A DNA stretch of 64,000 nucleotides from Zychaea mexicana. Its lineage: Eukaryota > Mucoromycota > Mucoromycetes > Mucorales > Lichtheimiaceae. Positions within the stretch are counted from its first letter, which is position 1. Each line of letters begins with the position of its first letter. Position numbers and translations under genes: made by a program. The notes below the pieces were generated by a model. It worked only from the letters and a program-made list of their open reading frames with translations, was not told where the DNA came from and made no database searches. Where the stretch lies: positions 29,639 through 93,638 of the forward strand of contig NW_026516815.1 in assembly GCF_025766255.1 (NCBI RefSeq), written 5' to 3'. This document shows, piece by piece, positions 1 to 11,290 of the stretch.

Positions 1-822
1 CTACCTCCCCTTCTTTCCCCCCCTCCCTTCCACACGTGTGTAAAATGGCTTTTGCAGGTAGGAATTCTCAATGACGATGTAGTTATTCCTAGAAGAACCA
101 TCTACTGCCGCAACTTTCTATAGAACAAAGAAATGGCGACAACCCCGATGCCAATGGCGGCATTACGTAGATCAATGCACGACGGGTTGGTGGCGGGGGG
201 GGCGTGTGCGCGCAAAAAGTTGTTGTTTGCTCAAAACAATTACTTTTTCACTATGCCTTCTTTACGCCACATTATTTCTCTGCACGCATCACAAGTACAT
301 ATGCTCAGACTGCTGGTCAATGCATCTCCAGATACAATGTACGATAATGCAGCAGTAATGATAGTAACAAACAACAACAACGTCCAATGTTTGCAAATGG
401 GAGAGGAAAGGGGCCTACTGTCATTGCTGCTATTCTTACTACATACTAGAGAAGAATAGAAGCGTGGTGGGCAGTAAAAAAAAAGGCCCGGATAGCATTC
501 AGCTGGTAACCGTCGTTCTAGTATACTTAATAAATAGGACAATGTTCCTCGGATCTCAGTACTTTTATGTCTTTTTTCTCACGGGAAATAAAAATGTCCT
601 CTATTGTAATATAGATTCTGATTGCCTGTAACAGGCACGAACAGCTGCTGCTGTTGCCATTACTGCTGCAACGAGCGCGCACTTGCTTCCCTGGTTGCTT
701 GTTGCCTTCTGGTGATATGGTCATAACATATAGTAGTCTCGTCGGCGCGTAAAAAAAGGGACTGTTTCCTTATATGGCTCTTTTTCGCCTTTTTTATAAA
801 GAGTTATTCTATCGCAGCTACT
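1..822. other. Left-edge intergenic / 5' region
   Basis: I see no supportable gene here. The open frames on both strands have no recognisable motif and no coding-like composition. The last 60 bases form the presumed core promoter of the cystathionine gamma-lyase gene: a TATAAAG at about 795 lies close to the ATG at 823, so transcription would start very near the start codon or use another element. Confidence 0.5.
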
Positions 823-2291
823 ATGGCCAACGACACGAAACAAAGCATGCAAGGTTTCGGCACACGCGCCATTCATGCTGGTCAAGAACCAGATCCTGCG
901 ACTGGCGCCGTCATTCCACCAATCTCGTTGTCAACAACATTTACTCAACCCGCTGCTGAAGTTATTCAGGTTTTTTACATACTGCTGCTTTCTTTTTATT
1001 TTCTGCACTATTCTTCATTGCTGCATATATATGTATATGAACATTGCATACATAGCAAGCGAATATCAGTATAGATTTTCTTTCCTTTCTTTGCAGCTCT
1101 TATCTCTTGGTCAAAAAAGCTAACGATGAAAATTCCCAATTAAACAGGGCTTTGATTACACACGAGCTGGGAATCCGAATCGAAATGCGTTTGAAACAGC
1201 CATAGCATCACTTGAAGGAGCCGAGTATGCATCTGCGTTCTCATCCGGTACTGCAGTGACCTCTGCTGTACTAAGCATATTGCCCGCTGGGTCGCATCTG
1301 ATTGCTTCGGATGCACTGTATGGCGGTACATATGAGTCTTTTGCAAAAATTGCTTCCAAGCATGGAATAGAAACAACCATTGCCGACCTGCGTAATCCAC
1401 ATGATATCGCTGGATTGTTTAAACCTAATACCAAGGTGTGTGAATGTGTGCGAATTATACATCTTACAGTATACATATTAGCTCTTTTTTCGCATCACTA
1501 CAAAACAGCAACACTGAGAACTCTATTTTTAATCGTAGATGGTATGGATTGAGACACCCAGCAATCCAACGCTACGTATCGTTGATATCCAAGCGATTGC
1601 GCAACACATCCATCAACACAACAAGGATGCCTTTTTGGTGGTCGATAACACCTTTATGACTCCATACTTTCAGAATCCGTTGCAACTTGGAGCCGATGTC
1701 GTGATGCATTCAGTGACCAAGTACATTAACGGCCACTCGGATGTTCTGATGGGCGTTGCAGTGACCAACAGTCCCGCTCTACACAAAGAGTTCCAATACG
1801 TCCAAGACTGTATGGGGGGCGTCCCATCTCCCTTTGATTGCTATCTGGCACGCCGCGGACTCATGACTTTGGAAGTACGTATGGATCGCCATGAACAAAA
1901 TGCGATCCAGTTGGCCGAATATCTGGTAAATCATCCGCAGGTCACTGCAGTGTATTATCCAGGTCTGGAATCGCATCCACAGCACGCATTGGTGCGCAGA
2001 CAACAAAAAGGATACGGCGCCATGGTTTCGTTTGATATCAAGGGCAACCTGGACAACGTCAATCGGTTCTACAAGCATTTGAAGATGGCCAAACTCGCAA
2101 CGTCGTTGGGTGGTGCCGAGTCGTTGGTGTCGTCCCCTGTCTACATGAGCCATGGACATGTGCCGCCAGCTTTGAGAGCGTCGCTCGGAATCACAGAGAC
2201 TTTGATCCGCGCGTCTGTGGGCATAGAGAATGTCGAGGATATAATTGCGGATTTCAAGCAAGCACTCGACAACGCTTATTTGAAAGCCTAG
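823..2291 (+). CDS. CYS3: Cystathionine gamma-lyase (PLP-dependent)
   Basis: Three exons (823-969, 1148-1435, 1539-2291) with GT-AG introns give 395 aa, the normal length for the family. The enzyme cleaves cystathionine to cysteine, ammonia and 2-oxobutyrate in the cytosol, as part of reverse transsulfuration. The sequence shows the Cys/Met-metabolism PLP-enzyme fold: an N-terminal block ending in GFDYTRAGNPNR, the cofactor-binding SSGTAV region, the VVDNTF motif with the PLP aspartate, and the Schiff-base lysine at about residue 206 in HSVTKYINGHSD. The C-terminal SLGGAESLVSSP and RASVGIENVEDII blocks match cystathionine gamma-lyase/synthase enzymes. The start at 823 gives the usual FGTRAIHAGQEPDP beginning. 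Gamma-lyase is preferred over gamma-synthase or beta-lyase from overall motif spacing, but sequence alone cannot fully exclude O-acetylhomoserine-type activity. Neighbours are unrelated except for methionine synthase reductase about 7 kb downstream, also a sulfur amino acid gene. Confidence 0.93.
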
Positions 2292-5286
2292 CCTTTGGGA
2301 ATCATACAGATGCACACCCTTATTCGTCGCTTTTCCCTTGATCATGACTCCGGAAGGATATCTAATAAAAGAACAATTTTGACATCAGTGATTTGAATAC
2401 AGTGATGCACATGTGCACTTCCTCCCCCCCCTTCTTTCTTCTTCTTCTTCTCCCACGCCATTGTTCTCACTCTTTTCTTGGTACCCCACCCTGAGTTGTG
2501 GTTTGTCACTGATCACATGTTTGCTGGCATGTCTACTTGTTTGTGTGTATGTGTGTTTTTTTTCCTTTAAGAATTCTGTGAGAATATTCCCATTCATTTC
2601 TTTTGGCATTTGATGTTATCATTAGTGTCATTTTTGTGTGTGTGCTATGTCTAGTGATAGGCGATAGCAAAGCGATAGATAGCTGTTGCTGGGAGCCGTG
2701 TGATTTGCTTATGGCCCACAGATGATGATTGCCATCTCAAATATTCCTTATCCAGTGTGGGGAAATGTTACCGCGGGGTTTGTCCCCTTTTTCACTCTCT
2801 CTCTCTCTCTCACTCACAAATGGGTGACCTAATAGTATTAGTATCATAGTAGTAGTGACGCCTTTAATGCGTCAACCGCATTCGTCTCTTTCTGTACATT
2901 TAGTAACGCTCGTATGTATCAACCGCTCTATCTATCTGTCTTTTGTGTATGTGAAAAATCTGCTCATAATACATATCATATTACACTAACTGGAAACCGA
3001 TCTGCGAAAAGTGTATTAAAGTTTAGCGATCTTTTTTGCCTTGTAATTGGAATATACACACACAGCTTGATTTACTATCTTGTTTTTTTTCCCTCCCCCA
3101 AGTTTTCGGGTATCTCAAATGCTGTATTAGCTGTGTAACCCGATGGCACTCAAAAAAACCGCAAAGTATTATCGACAGACAGGCTTTTCTTTTGCGATCC
3201 GCCTAAATTTGCATGACGGAGGACAGTAAAAGTTTAAAAAAACGGTTCCTTTGCACCAGCGATAACAGAACAACGTGAAAAAGTTAGTAATTAATTATTA
3301 CTAAACTATATGTTCGTTCAATCTTCTCGTGTTGGCTTTTTGCCTCCTTCTCCTTTTGTACTCTAGTGTTGTACGGGGTTTGACGATCGGAGGACCGGAC
3401 CAAAATACCTACAAGTGAAGTTTGTATCAACTCTTTTGAGTGGGATTAAAGTTATGGACATGAACATCGTCAACACAAGTTTTCCATCAAAAGTGTGTAA
3501 TTTTTATTTTTGTTGAAAATCAATTCACAATGAAAGACTTGCAAAGCAAAAAATCAATTCACAATGAAAGACTTGCAGAGCAAAGATGAACTGTTGTTGG
3601 GTAGGATGGATACAAGGGGGGTTGATAACGATATAGCGAAAAAACGCACACGAAAAACATAAAGGTTCGTGGGCTTTAACGTTTACCCACCCTGCCACAT
3701 AGGCTATCACTTTCCAGACTTATCATCCATTGGTGCAGTAATTGCATCTTCGACGCTGTCAAATGTAATTGTAGCTTTCTTTGCTTTGGTTTTTGAGCAT
3801 ACACAAGCAATAAAGAAGATAAGGATTGCAGTCTTTTACATTTATTAAGAAGCGGAAATATGTATAAGAGAGGTTAGTAAGAGCGGTATTATTACTGTAC
3901 CTACTACCATATATGTGTAGGAGAGGTAGGATTTGGGTACAAAACGGTCAAATATGACGAGTAACTATGTTAGCCTGGAAAGGTTGCTTACAGCACCTAG
4001 AGAGGCCTTAAACGGATTTGCGTGAATTCGCGGCAGCAAGGGGCCCCTTTCTGACCTCTCTGCTCCGTCTGAGCCTGTTTATGTAGTCCCTGCTAAAACT
4101 GGCCAACCTTTCTGCCCTTCACCAATCTACAAGTTCATGTTCTGCTACATACGAGAACGGTTAGTCATTTGTAAAGGGTCATAGTTTAACATCCTAATGT
4201 ATTAGCAAAGAAGTCATGGTTTTTACGTCATGGGCTTAAAGACGAAATAAGATATGTGAATCTTATAATTGTAGGTTTTTATCTTTTCAATATCGATGGT
4301 TGTCGTGCTGTACGATAAAAACTGGTGAAGATCATCATTGCCGTTAGGCTCAAGTCTAGAGGTGGTTGACTTTTTTTTTCACTTTCTTCGCGCTCACCAT
4401 ATACGCTGCCATTATCGGATACTATATGATCCTGTTCATTCCTACTGGTATCAGATGTTGCAGCCTTATGATCTTGCGATTCCTCTTACTCTTCAGTTTG
4501 ACAATTTGGGAATAACCCGCCTTGAAATTCGAAGAGTGGGGGAGGAGGAGGTAGGAAAGAGTATATATCAGTTGCGGGTGGGCAGATGAAAATTATGCAG
4601 AGCGTAAAAAGTACAGCAGCAGCCCCACTTTGTATAACTTTGTGCGTATAAATAAGGTTTTGACAGTTCTATGATTTGCTTGTATTAACTACTATGCCTC
4701 TAAATACTAGTCTGGAAGCAGTTCACCTACAAAAAAAAAACTAGTCCGCAAGCTAATATAAATCTCACTAATTCTTTTGGGGTTTGATATTGGCCGAAAA
4801 GAGATATAGGTTTGCGGTTGAAGACCGACGAGATCAAAGTGTATCATATAATAGCGAATTCTGCATAAAAAACTTCATTCTGTCAAATTTTGTTGTAGCG
4901 ACAGCAGAAACAGTAAGCAAGTGCTTATATACGGCTGGACTTTGGTGAAAGTACCATCTTCCTCATGATTAAACTATGTTAGAAATCAGCTTCCTTAATA
5001 ACAAGTTTTAGCTTCAAATGGTCTGCTTCATGTGTAGTAGTAGATAGCGCAACAATCTTCGAATGCTTATGCATAGTATGCGAGATCTGATACTGCGGCG
5101 GTAGTCATTGCTGTGACATTTCGCAAGTCACTATTAACTTCAAAATCTTTTGTTAATGATAGGCCCAGTTGTAGAGAGAGAGAGGCCCTACTCTACCCCG
5201 CCACCCACATACTCAGCCCGTAGAAACACGCTTTTCATTCTTTTCCTCTCCCTCTCTTGTAGTTTTGAGAAATCCCTTTGACCATA
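2292..5286. other. Intergenic, 3 kb, no gene seen
   Basis: AT-rich, with pyrimidine tracts (a CT dinucleotide run near 2790-2812) and short meaningless frames. It holds a two-copy 34-bp tandem duplication at 3516-3583. The last 100 bases before 5287 are CT-rich and likely act as the Naa15 promoter/leader. Confidence 0.5.
3516..3583. repeat. 34-bp tandem duplication (2 copies)
   Basis: Two adjacent copies, starting at 3516 and 3550, share the core ATCAATTCACAATGAAAGAC and differ at one or two positions near their ends (GCAAAGCAAA versus GCAGAGCAAA). It lies in non-coding DNA, and the near-identity suggests a recent duplication. Confidence 0.85.
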
Positions 5287-8200
5287 ATGCCTCCCAAGAG
5301 AGAACTTCCTTCAAAAGAAGCCGCCGTTTTCAAAAACATTTTGGTAAGCAAGCACTGCTCATCCCCTCTTCCGCGTCCAAAAAAAATATATAATTACCAA
5401 AGTGCCCTGAAATCCAAGGTTAAATAAATCATTTTATTTTTGGTTAGAAAACTTATGAGCACCGACAATACAAAAAGGGCTTGAAGTTGGCCGATTCGAT
5501 TTTGAAAAAGTTTCCTGAGCATGGAGGTACAAATTCTGTTTCTGCTAAGGTGTTTGGGCTGGTAGTGGTGGTAGCGTGAATAAAACAGCTGACAACCTTT
5601 GTTTTGCTTGTTCCTTAGAAACTTTGGCCATGAAGGGCTTGTTCCTTAACAACCTTCAGAAGAAGGAGGAAGGTTATGAATATGTCAAAAAGGGCTTGCA
5701 ATATGATTTGACATCGCATATCTGTAAGTTTTATTTAGAAAGAAGAACCACGGGCAATCGACTTTAGTAGAATTCTGATTTGATAACGCGTATACGGAAT
5801 AATTGATTAGGTTGGCATGTGTACGGTCTATTGCACCGTGCTGACAAGAACTACGCCGAAGCAGCAAAATGTTACACTCACGCGTTAAAGTACAATAAGA
5901 ACGATATCCATATTTTGCGCGATTTTGCTTTGTTACAAACCCAAATGCGTCAGTATGATGCCTTGATTGTAAGTCAGAAAGAAAATCATACATTTGGGGA
6001 TGGTGGTGGAAACTTTCTATCTTTAGTTCATATTAGATCTCGACAGTATGCGATGTTGAAGCTAACCTCTCTATTATATGCATTTTTCTTTGGATACCAT
6101 CAACAACTATTACGTGGAATAAAAGGAAACTAGAACTCAGTTACTGCAGCAAAGACCTACAAACCCACCATTTTGGATTGGATTGGCTGTCGCCCATCAA
6201 CTCGCCGGCAAACCCGACAAAGCAATCACCGTGTTGACTTCGCACGAAGAGTCGGTTAAGGTATTAAAGACAAAAAGAAGGATTCGTTGGTGGAGTGGTA
6301 ATGCGGATATCATGTATCAGTAGACGATTTTTCGCTGATTGCATTGTTATTATTATAATTTTTAAATATAGGATATCGGCAATAAGATCGAACATTCCGA
6401 GTTATTGATGTACCATAACTCGCTGTTGGAGGAAATGGGCGATTTCAAGGGTGCATTGGAACATCTGGACAAGATCGAGAATCAGGTCATGGATAAGCGT
6501 GCTGCTAGAGAAAAGCGGGCTTACTTCCAGACCAAGTTGGACCAAAAGGAGGAAGCCGAAAAGGGCTACTGGAACTTGGTTGCCGAAAATCCTCATGACC
6601 GTGCCTACGTCAAGGCTTTGTTGGCATTGAAGGGTTTGGATGATGGTAAAGTGTCTGGTTTAAAATTAAGATGGTGGTAGTGACTACACATACTAGTCGA
6701 GAAAAAGAAACCATAACTGATGACTGGTTCATTAGAGAGCAAGCGTGCTGAAGCCTACCGATTCTTGACCGAAACCTATGACAAGTACCCCAAATCCAAA
6801 GCCGTTGAAGGTCTCGTGCTGCAGTACGCTGAGGGTGACAAGTTTAACCTAAAGGTCGACGCCGTCCTCCAGAATGCTTTGCGCAAGGGTGTTCCATCTG
6901 TTTTCGCTAGCACAAAGAAATACTATGGTAACAGCGAAAAGCATGCTGCTATTGAAAAGCTAGTGTTGGGATATCGCGAATCGTTGGAAAAGACTGGCCG
7001 CTTCACTGCTGAAGGTCAAAAGGAACCACCTACTGCTCTTTTGTGGACACTGTACTATATCGCTCAACACTACGATTACCATTCTCAGCACGATAAGGCA
7101 CTCGAGACTATCCAGGCTGCAATTGACCATAGTCCTACTGTTGTCGAATTGTATATGACCAAGGCCAGAATCCTCAAGGTAGCGTATCTAATTGTTCTGC
7201 ATCTCTCTCTACTATGCGGTTTGAAGAGAAATAACATTGGTATTTTGGGTCGTATTGGGAACGGCGAAAAATGCGTAATTTCTATGTAGCATACGGGCCA
7301 GATCGAAAAAGCAGCTACTATTATGAACGATGCTCGCGAACTGGATCTTCAAGACAGATTTGTCAACTCGAAATGTGCAAAATATATGTTGCGTGCCAAC
7401 AAGGTTGAAGAGGCTGAAAAGACACTTGCCCTGTTTACGCGCAAGGAAGTACCTGCTATTCAGGATTTGGCTGATATGCAATGTCAGTGGTTCAACATTG
7501 AGGAAGGATATGCATACTTGCGACAAAAGGAATATGGCAAGGCTTTGAAGCGATTCCATACCATTGAAAAGATCTATGACGATATTTTCGATGATCAATT
7601 CGATTTCCATACCTACTGCGCGCGTAAAATGACCCTCCGAGCTTATGTCAGGTAAGGATACACCTTCTTTTCCATCAAATTTTTTAAACAAGAACTATTC
7701 TTGAAACTAATAATAGCTGCTTGTGAATCCCTTTAGTCTTCTCCGATACGAGGACCATATCCGTGATCATCCTTACTATCTTAAGGCTGCCAAGGGTGCT
7801 GTTGAGGTAAGGAAGGGGCTGTGGGGTTGAGTGAATGGACAAAGGGTCAGAGTGTATTCTTAGCAGGAAAAATAGGATAGCTATTAATTGGATTATGGGG
7901 GGATTATAATTCAATTAGGCATACCTGGCCATCGCAGACAAGCCCAGCCCTTCAAACGGCATTGATGAAAGTGGAATGAGCGAAGCTGAAAAGAAAAAGG
8001 CACGAAGCAAGGCACGCAAGGCCGAGCTCAAGGCACAAAAAACCAATGAAAAGAAGGAAGAAGCAGCTGCTGCTGCAACGCCTGCAGCCAAGAAGCAGCC
8101 AGACGGTAGCAAACAACCTGTTGATCAGGATCCGGCAGGCGAGAAATATCTCAACACAAAGACACCCTTAGAAGATGCCATGCTATTCATCAAGCCACTG

Positions 8201-8516
8201 CAGCAGCTTGCACCCAACTCGATCGATACTCACAACCTTGGTTTTGAAGTCTACCTCCGTCAAAAACAATGGGTGCTGGCTATTCGATGTTTGCTTAAGA
8301 TTTCTGAAATTAACAAATCTGATCCAAGTTTGAAACTCAACATTGAACGATTTAAGAAGACTGGTAAGTTCCCGCATGTGTGTGTGTTGATCTTTTTAAA
8401 CTTTTAAATATTCACAGAAAAATGTTAATATCACTATTTATAATGCAGTTGATGCGGCAGCTCCTCTCGATCCCTCCATCAAGAAGATCATTGATCTTCA
8501 AATGGCAAAGCTCTAA
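5287..8516 (+). CDS. NAA15: N-terminal acetyltransferase A auxiliary subunit Naa15 (Nat1)
   Basis: Eleven exons (5287-5343, 5448-5526, 5619-5723, 5811-5968, 6126-6260, 6372-6645, 6736-7178, 7290-7651, 7737-7806, 7919-8363, 8449-8516) sum to 2196 nt, a 731-aa protein. Naa15 is the ribosome-docking, TPR-superhelix scaffold of NatA, which acetylates N termini after methionine removal; the catalytic partner Naa10 is not in this window. The sequence shows the family start [17 protein letters not shown], then the [16 protein letters not shown] and [20 protein letters not shown] repeats, TPR-like helices throughout, and a late Lys/Glu-rich basic segment (about residues 565-600) of the kind that contacts ribosomal RNA. 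It is shorter than the human protein (about 866 aa) but collinear with it. Most of the difference is at the C terminus, where the last exon encodes only 22 residues. It is convergent with the methionine synthase reductase gene, with 240 bp between stops. Confidence 0.93.
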
Positions 8517-8756
8517 AGGAAAGGGAAGAAAAGTAAAGAAACAGTGGTAAAAAAGAAAAAGAAATATGATACGTAATTTACATACACTATCAGAAAAAAA
8601 GTTTCAAGTGCTTGTTGAAGAGCAAAAACAGGGAAATGTAAGGGATGGATGAAGTTGGAAAAGGCAATGTGTAGAATTGAATTGACATTAGAAAGCATTT
8701 ACATCTTTTACAAAAGGAAACAAAAGAACATAGAAAAATGGATGCATCGTTTTTGT

Positions 8757-8848
8757 TTATGCCCACTGTTTTTGAATTAATTATTAAAGAACCAAAATTA
8801 GTATCAAACGCTGTATGATTGAAAGTAGTAATTGGTATAGAAACTTAC
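8757..8848 (-). other. Last intron plus 9-nt terminal coding exon of MTRR
   Basis: On the minus strand exon 5 ends ...CGTGATCTG followed by the donor GTAAGT. A perfect TACTAAT branch site and a CAG acceptor follow, then TGG GCA TAA (8765-8757). Splicing gives a C terminus ...YLRDLWA, matching the aromatic C-terminal pattern of diflavin reductases. Reading through the intron would instead give an unrelated 12-residue tail. Confidence 0.8.
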
Positions 8849-11290
8849 CAGATCACGAAGATACTTGCGGCTACCCATCCATTCAATGAGAAGCTTAGTG
8901 GCTGCCATTGCATCCAGCTGTTGGTGTTGGACAAGCATATCAACAAGTGCATCCTGCACACCCTTAGCCATACCCTTAGCATCACCACAGACGTAAATAG
9001 CAGCGTCCTGCTTGACAATCAGATCATAGAGCTTGTCACTATCCTTGCGGATCAAATCCTGCACATAGATCTTGCTCTCTGTCTGTTCACGACTGACGGC
9101 CAAACCCAGGTGTGCAATAGTGCCGTCCTTGACAAATTCCTCGAGTTCCTGCTCAAACAGATAATCCTTGGCACGTTCTCTGAAACCATAATACACCCAA
9201 ATAGAGCCAAATTCCTTCTTGATATCGCGCGAAGGATGAGTACCAACACCTCCCATCACCTTGCGGATTCGGTACTGCTGCTGTCTATGCTGCATGAAAC
9301 CAATGAATGGCGCAATACCGGTACCAGGACCGATCAGGATCAAAGGTCGTTTGGTATCGCTGGGCAACACGAACGCATTGGCATTCTCCTTCTTGAAGAT
9401 GGGGACCTTGATCGAGTTGGCAGGAAGATCCACAACCGTGGCTTCTTTGCTGGATCGGGCAGCCACATAGCCAGTCAATCTATCCAACCATGGCGTAGCA
9501 ACACCCTTGCGAGGAACATCAAAGGCATTCTTGTAGTCAATGACATTGAATGCAAAGTGAATTTTGCCAGGGTACTTGAGAGGAGAACTGGCAATGGAGT
9601 AGTAGCGTGGCATATGAGCTGGGAGAGCATCGAGCAGTCGTTCCACAGGAGGCTTGCAGCTTGGAAATGTCTTGAGAATGTCGAGGAAGGTTGGCATTTG
9701 CTCTCGAATGGAATTAAATTGTGAAACACCTGTACGATACGCATAACCGGGTTAATAACTGCCTAATCCTTAAAAGGTTAATCCCAGATTGTATCTTCAT
9801 ACCTTGCTTGCTGCAGAGATAGATCAGCTTGGTCTTTTCTTCGGCATCAGATGTAAAGTCGGCTAACATACGAAGCAAAGCCTTTCTTGGCGGCGTAGTC
9901 AAGTCCACGGCATATCGAAGCAAATCAACCAAGGTCACGGACTTGGAGTTTTGTAGATGTGTGGGAAGACCTTGAAAAAAAAAAGAAAAAATACAGCACA
10001 CATGAGTCATACAACTTGTATAAATCGACTTGATTACTTACTGTCGCCCTCCACATTGTAAAGTGTTTCGTATCCTTCAGCAGTGGAAGATACGAGTCTA
10101 TCGAGAACCGCTTCAACAAGCGACTCATCATTGGGTGCTACGACACCAAAGGCATCACCAGGTTCATATTCTAAACCCTCATCCACTTGGAGCTCAACAT
10201 GCAAAGTACGCTTCATTGCATCCTGGGTTGTCAAGCATTGCACACGAGATACCGAAGCTTGGATAATAGGGCTAGGCGTGACAATACATTGAGTTGTAGG
10301 CAATTCGTCAGCAGGTCTGGTTGCTTCCAGACGTACGAGTTTAGCCGAGGCAGCTGGAACCCGAGGCATACCCGTTAATTGCATTCCACTCTGCAAACCA
10401 GAGTAGTCGAGCGTCAAAGGATGGCCCAAATGGGGCTTTTTGCCGTTTTGATCAACCAATGAGTTTTCCAAACCAAGATATTTTTCGACTTCAGGAACAA
10501 GGTCGGTGGATCGAGCATCTGCCGAGTAAGGGTTCTTGTCAGCATCGTCAGTAGTGGCGGCATTTTCGATTTTGACGGCTTCCATCTTTTCGGCCAAGTT
10601 TTCGGCAGCGATTCCCTCGCTTTGTTTCTCTAAAACGTTGGGCAATACATCCCACAGCTTTACGATCCATGGATCAACGACACTTTCGAGACTAATAATC
10701 GAGAAATAAAATAGGTTTGATGGTTATATACAAGTTTTGGTTCCTCTTTATTCTTTAAATACCTCGTTTAACTTACCCTTCGGCTTCGTCGGCCAAGCCC
10801 TTTTCATAAAACACGGTGGCACCTAGATCCTTCAGCTTTTTCTCCAAGCGTCTGGCTTGGTTGTTGAAGTTGGTATAGTTGGTGTCACCGAGACCGAGAA
10901 CTGCAACCTTGCAGTCTTTGAAGTATCCCGGTTCCTTATTTCGTCTCATGAACCGCCAAAACTTGAGTGCATGATCTGGTGCATCGCCATCGCCCGTGTT
11001 GGAAGTCACTGCAATTAATACACGTACTTTGTCGAGTTGTGCCTTTAAAAGTTTTAGGCGTTAAAAAGGAAGCTGTGGGCAGTTGTCAAGTAAAGAAAGG
11101 GGGGGGGTGCAACAACAAACACTGTCATGTCTATTATTTATCGTCGTACCTTTTCATAAGCATCCATGGCAAAACATTCACCAGCATAACCTCGTTGTTT
11201 TGCTTCGGAATGAATGTTTTTAGCAATCCATTCGGCATTGCCAGTTTGTGAAGCCCATAAAATGGTATAGGAGGATGCCTTGCCGCTCAT
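8757..11290 (-). CDS. MTRR: Methionine synthase reductase (MTRR-type diflavin reductase)
   Basis: Six exons on the minus strand (11150-11290, 10777-11042, 10042-10691, 9803-9970, 8849-9729, 8757-8765) give 704 aa; human MTRR is about 698. The enzyme reactivates oxidised cob(II)alamin on B12-dependent methionine synthase, passing electrons from NADPH through FAD and FMN. Visible features are an N-terminal flavodoxin domain (WASQTGNAEW, VTSNTGDGDAP, GLGDTNYTNF), an acidic linker of about 100 residues, an FAD domain with RYYSIASSPL, and an NADPH domain with GPGTGIAPFIGFMQHR and CGDAKGMAKGVQDAL. There is no N-terminal membrane anchor, unlike cytochrome P450 reductase. The segments LCSKQG, FPSCKPP, RKGVATPWL and the SRVQCLTTQDAMKRTLHVEL stretch match MTRR rather than P450 reductase. 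The start at 11290 is the first ATG after an in-frame stop and places the flavodoxin domain at residue 7, as in MTRR. The final 9-nt exon supplies Leu-Asp-terminal Trp-Ala-stop. Confidence 0.88.

Noticed and set aside
1779..2345. 188-codon minus-strand frame opposite cystathionine gamma-lyase
   Set aside because: Antisense shadow of a well-supported exon; no recognisable protein features.
8819..9724. 301-codon plus-strand frame
   Set aside because: It is the exact antisense of the largest MTRR exon and has no family motifs of its own.
8804..11290. NADPH-cytochrome P450 reductase
   Set aside because: The flavodoxin and FAD/NADPH domains fit, but there is no N-terminal membrane helix, and the linker and FAD-domain segments (LCSKQG, FPSCKPP, RKGVATPWL) match methionine synthase reductase.
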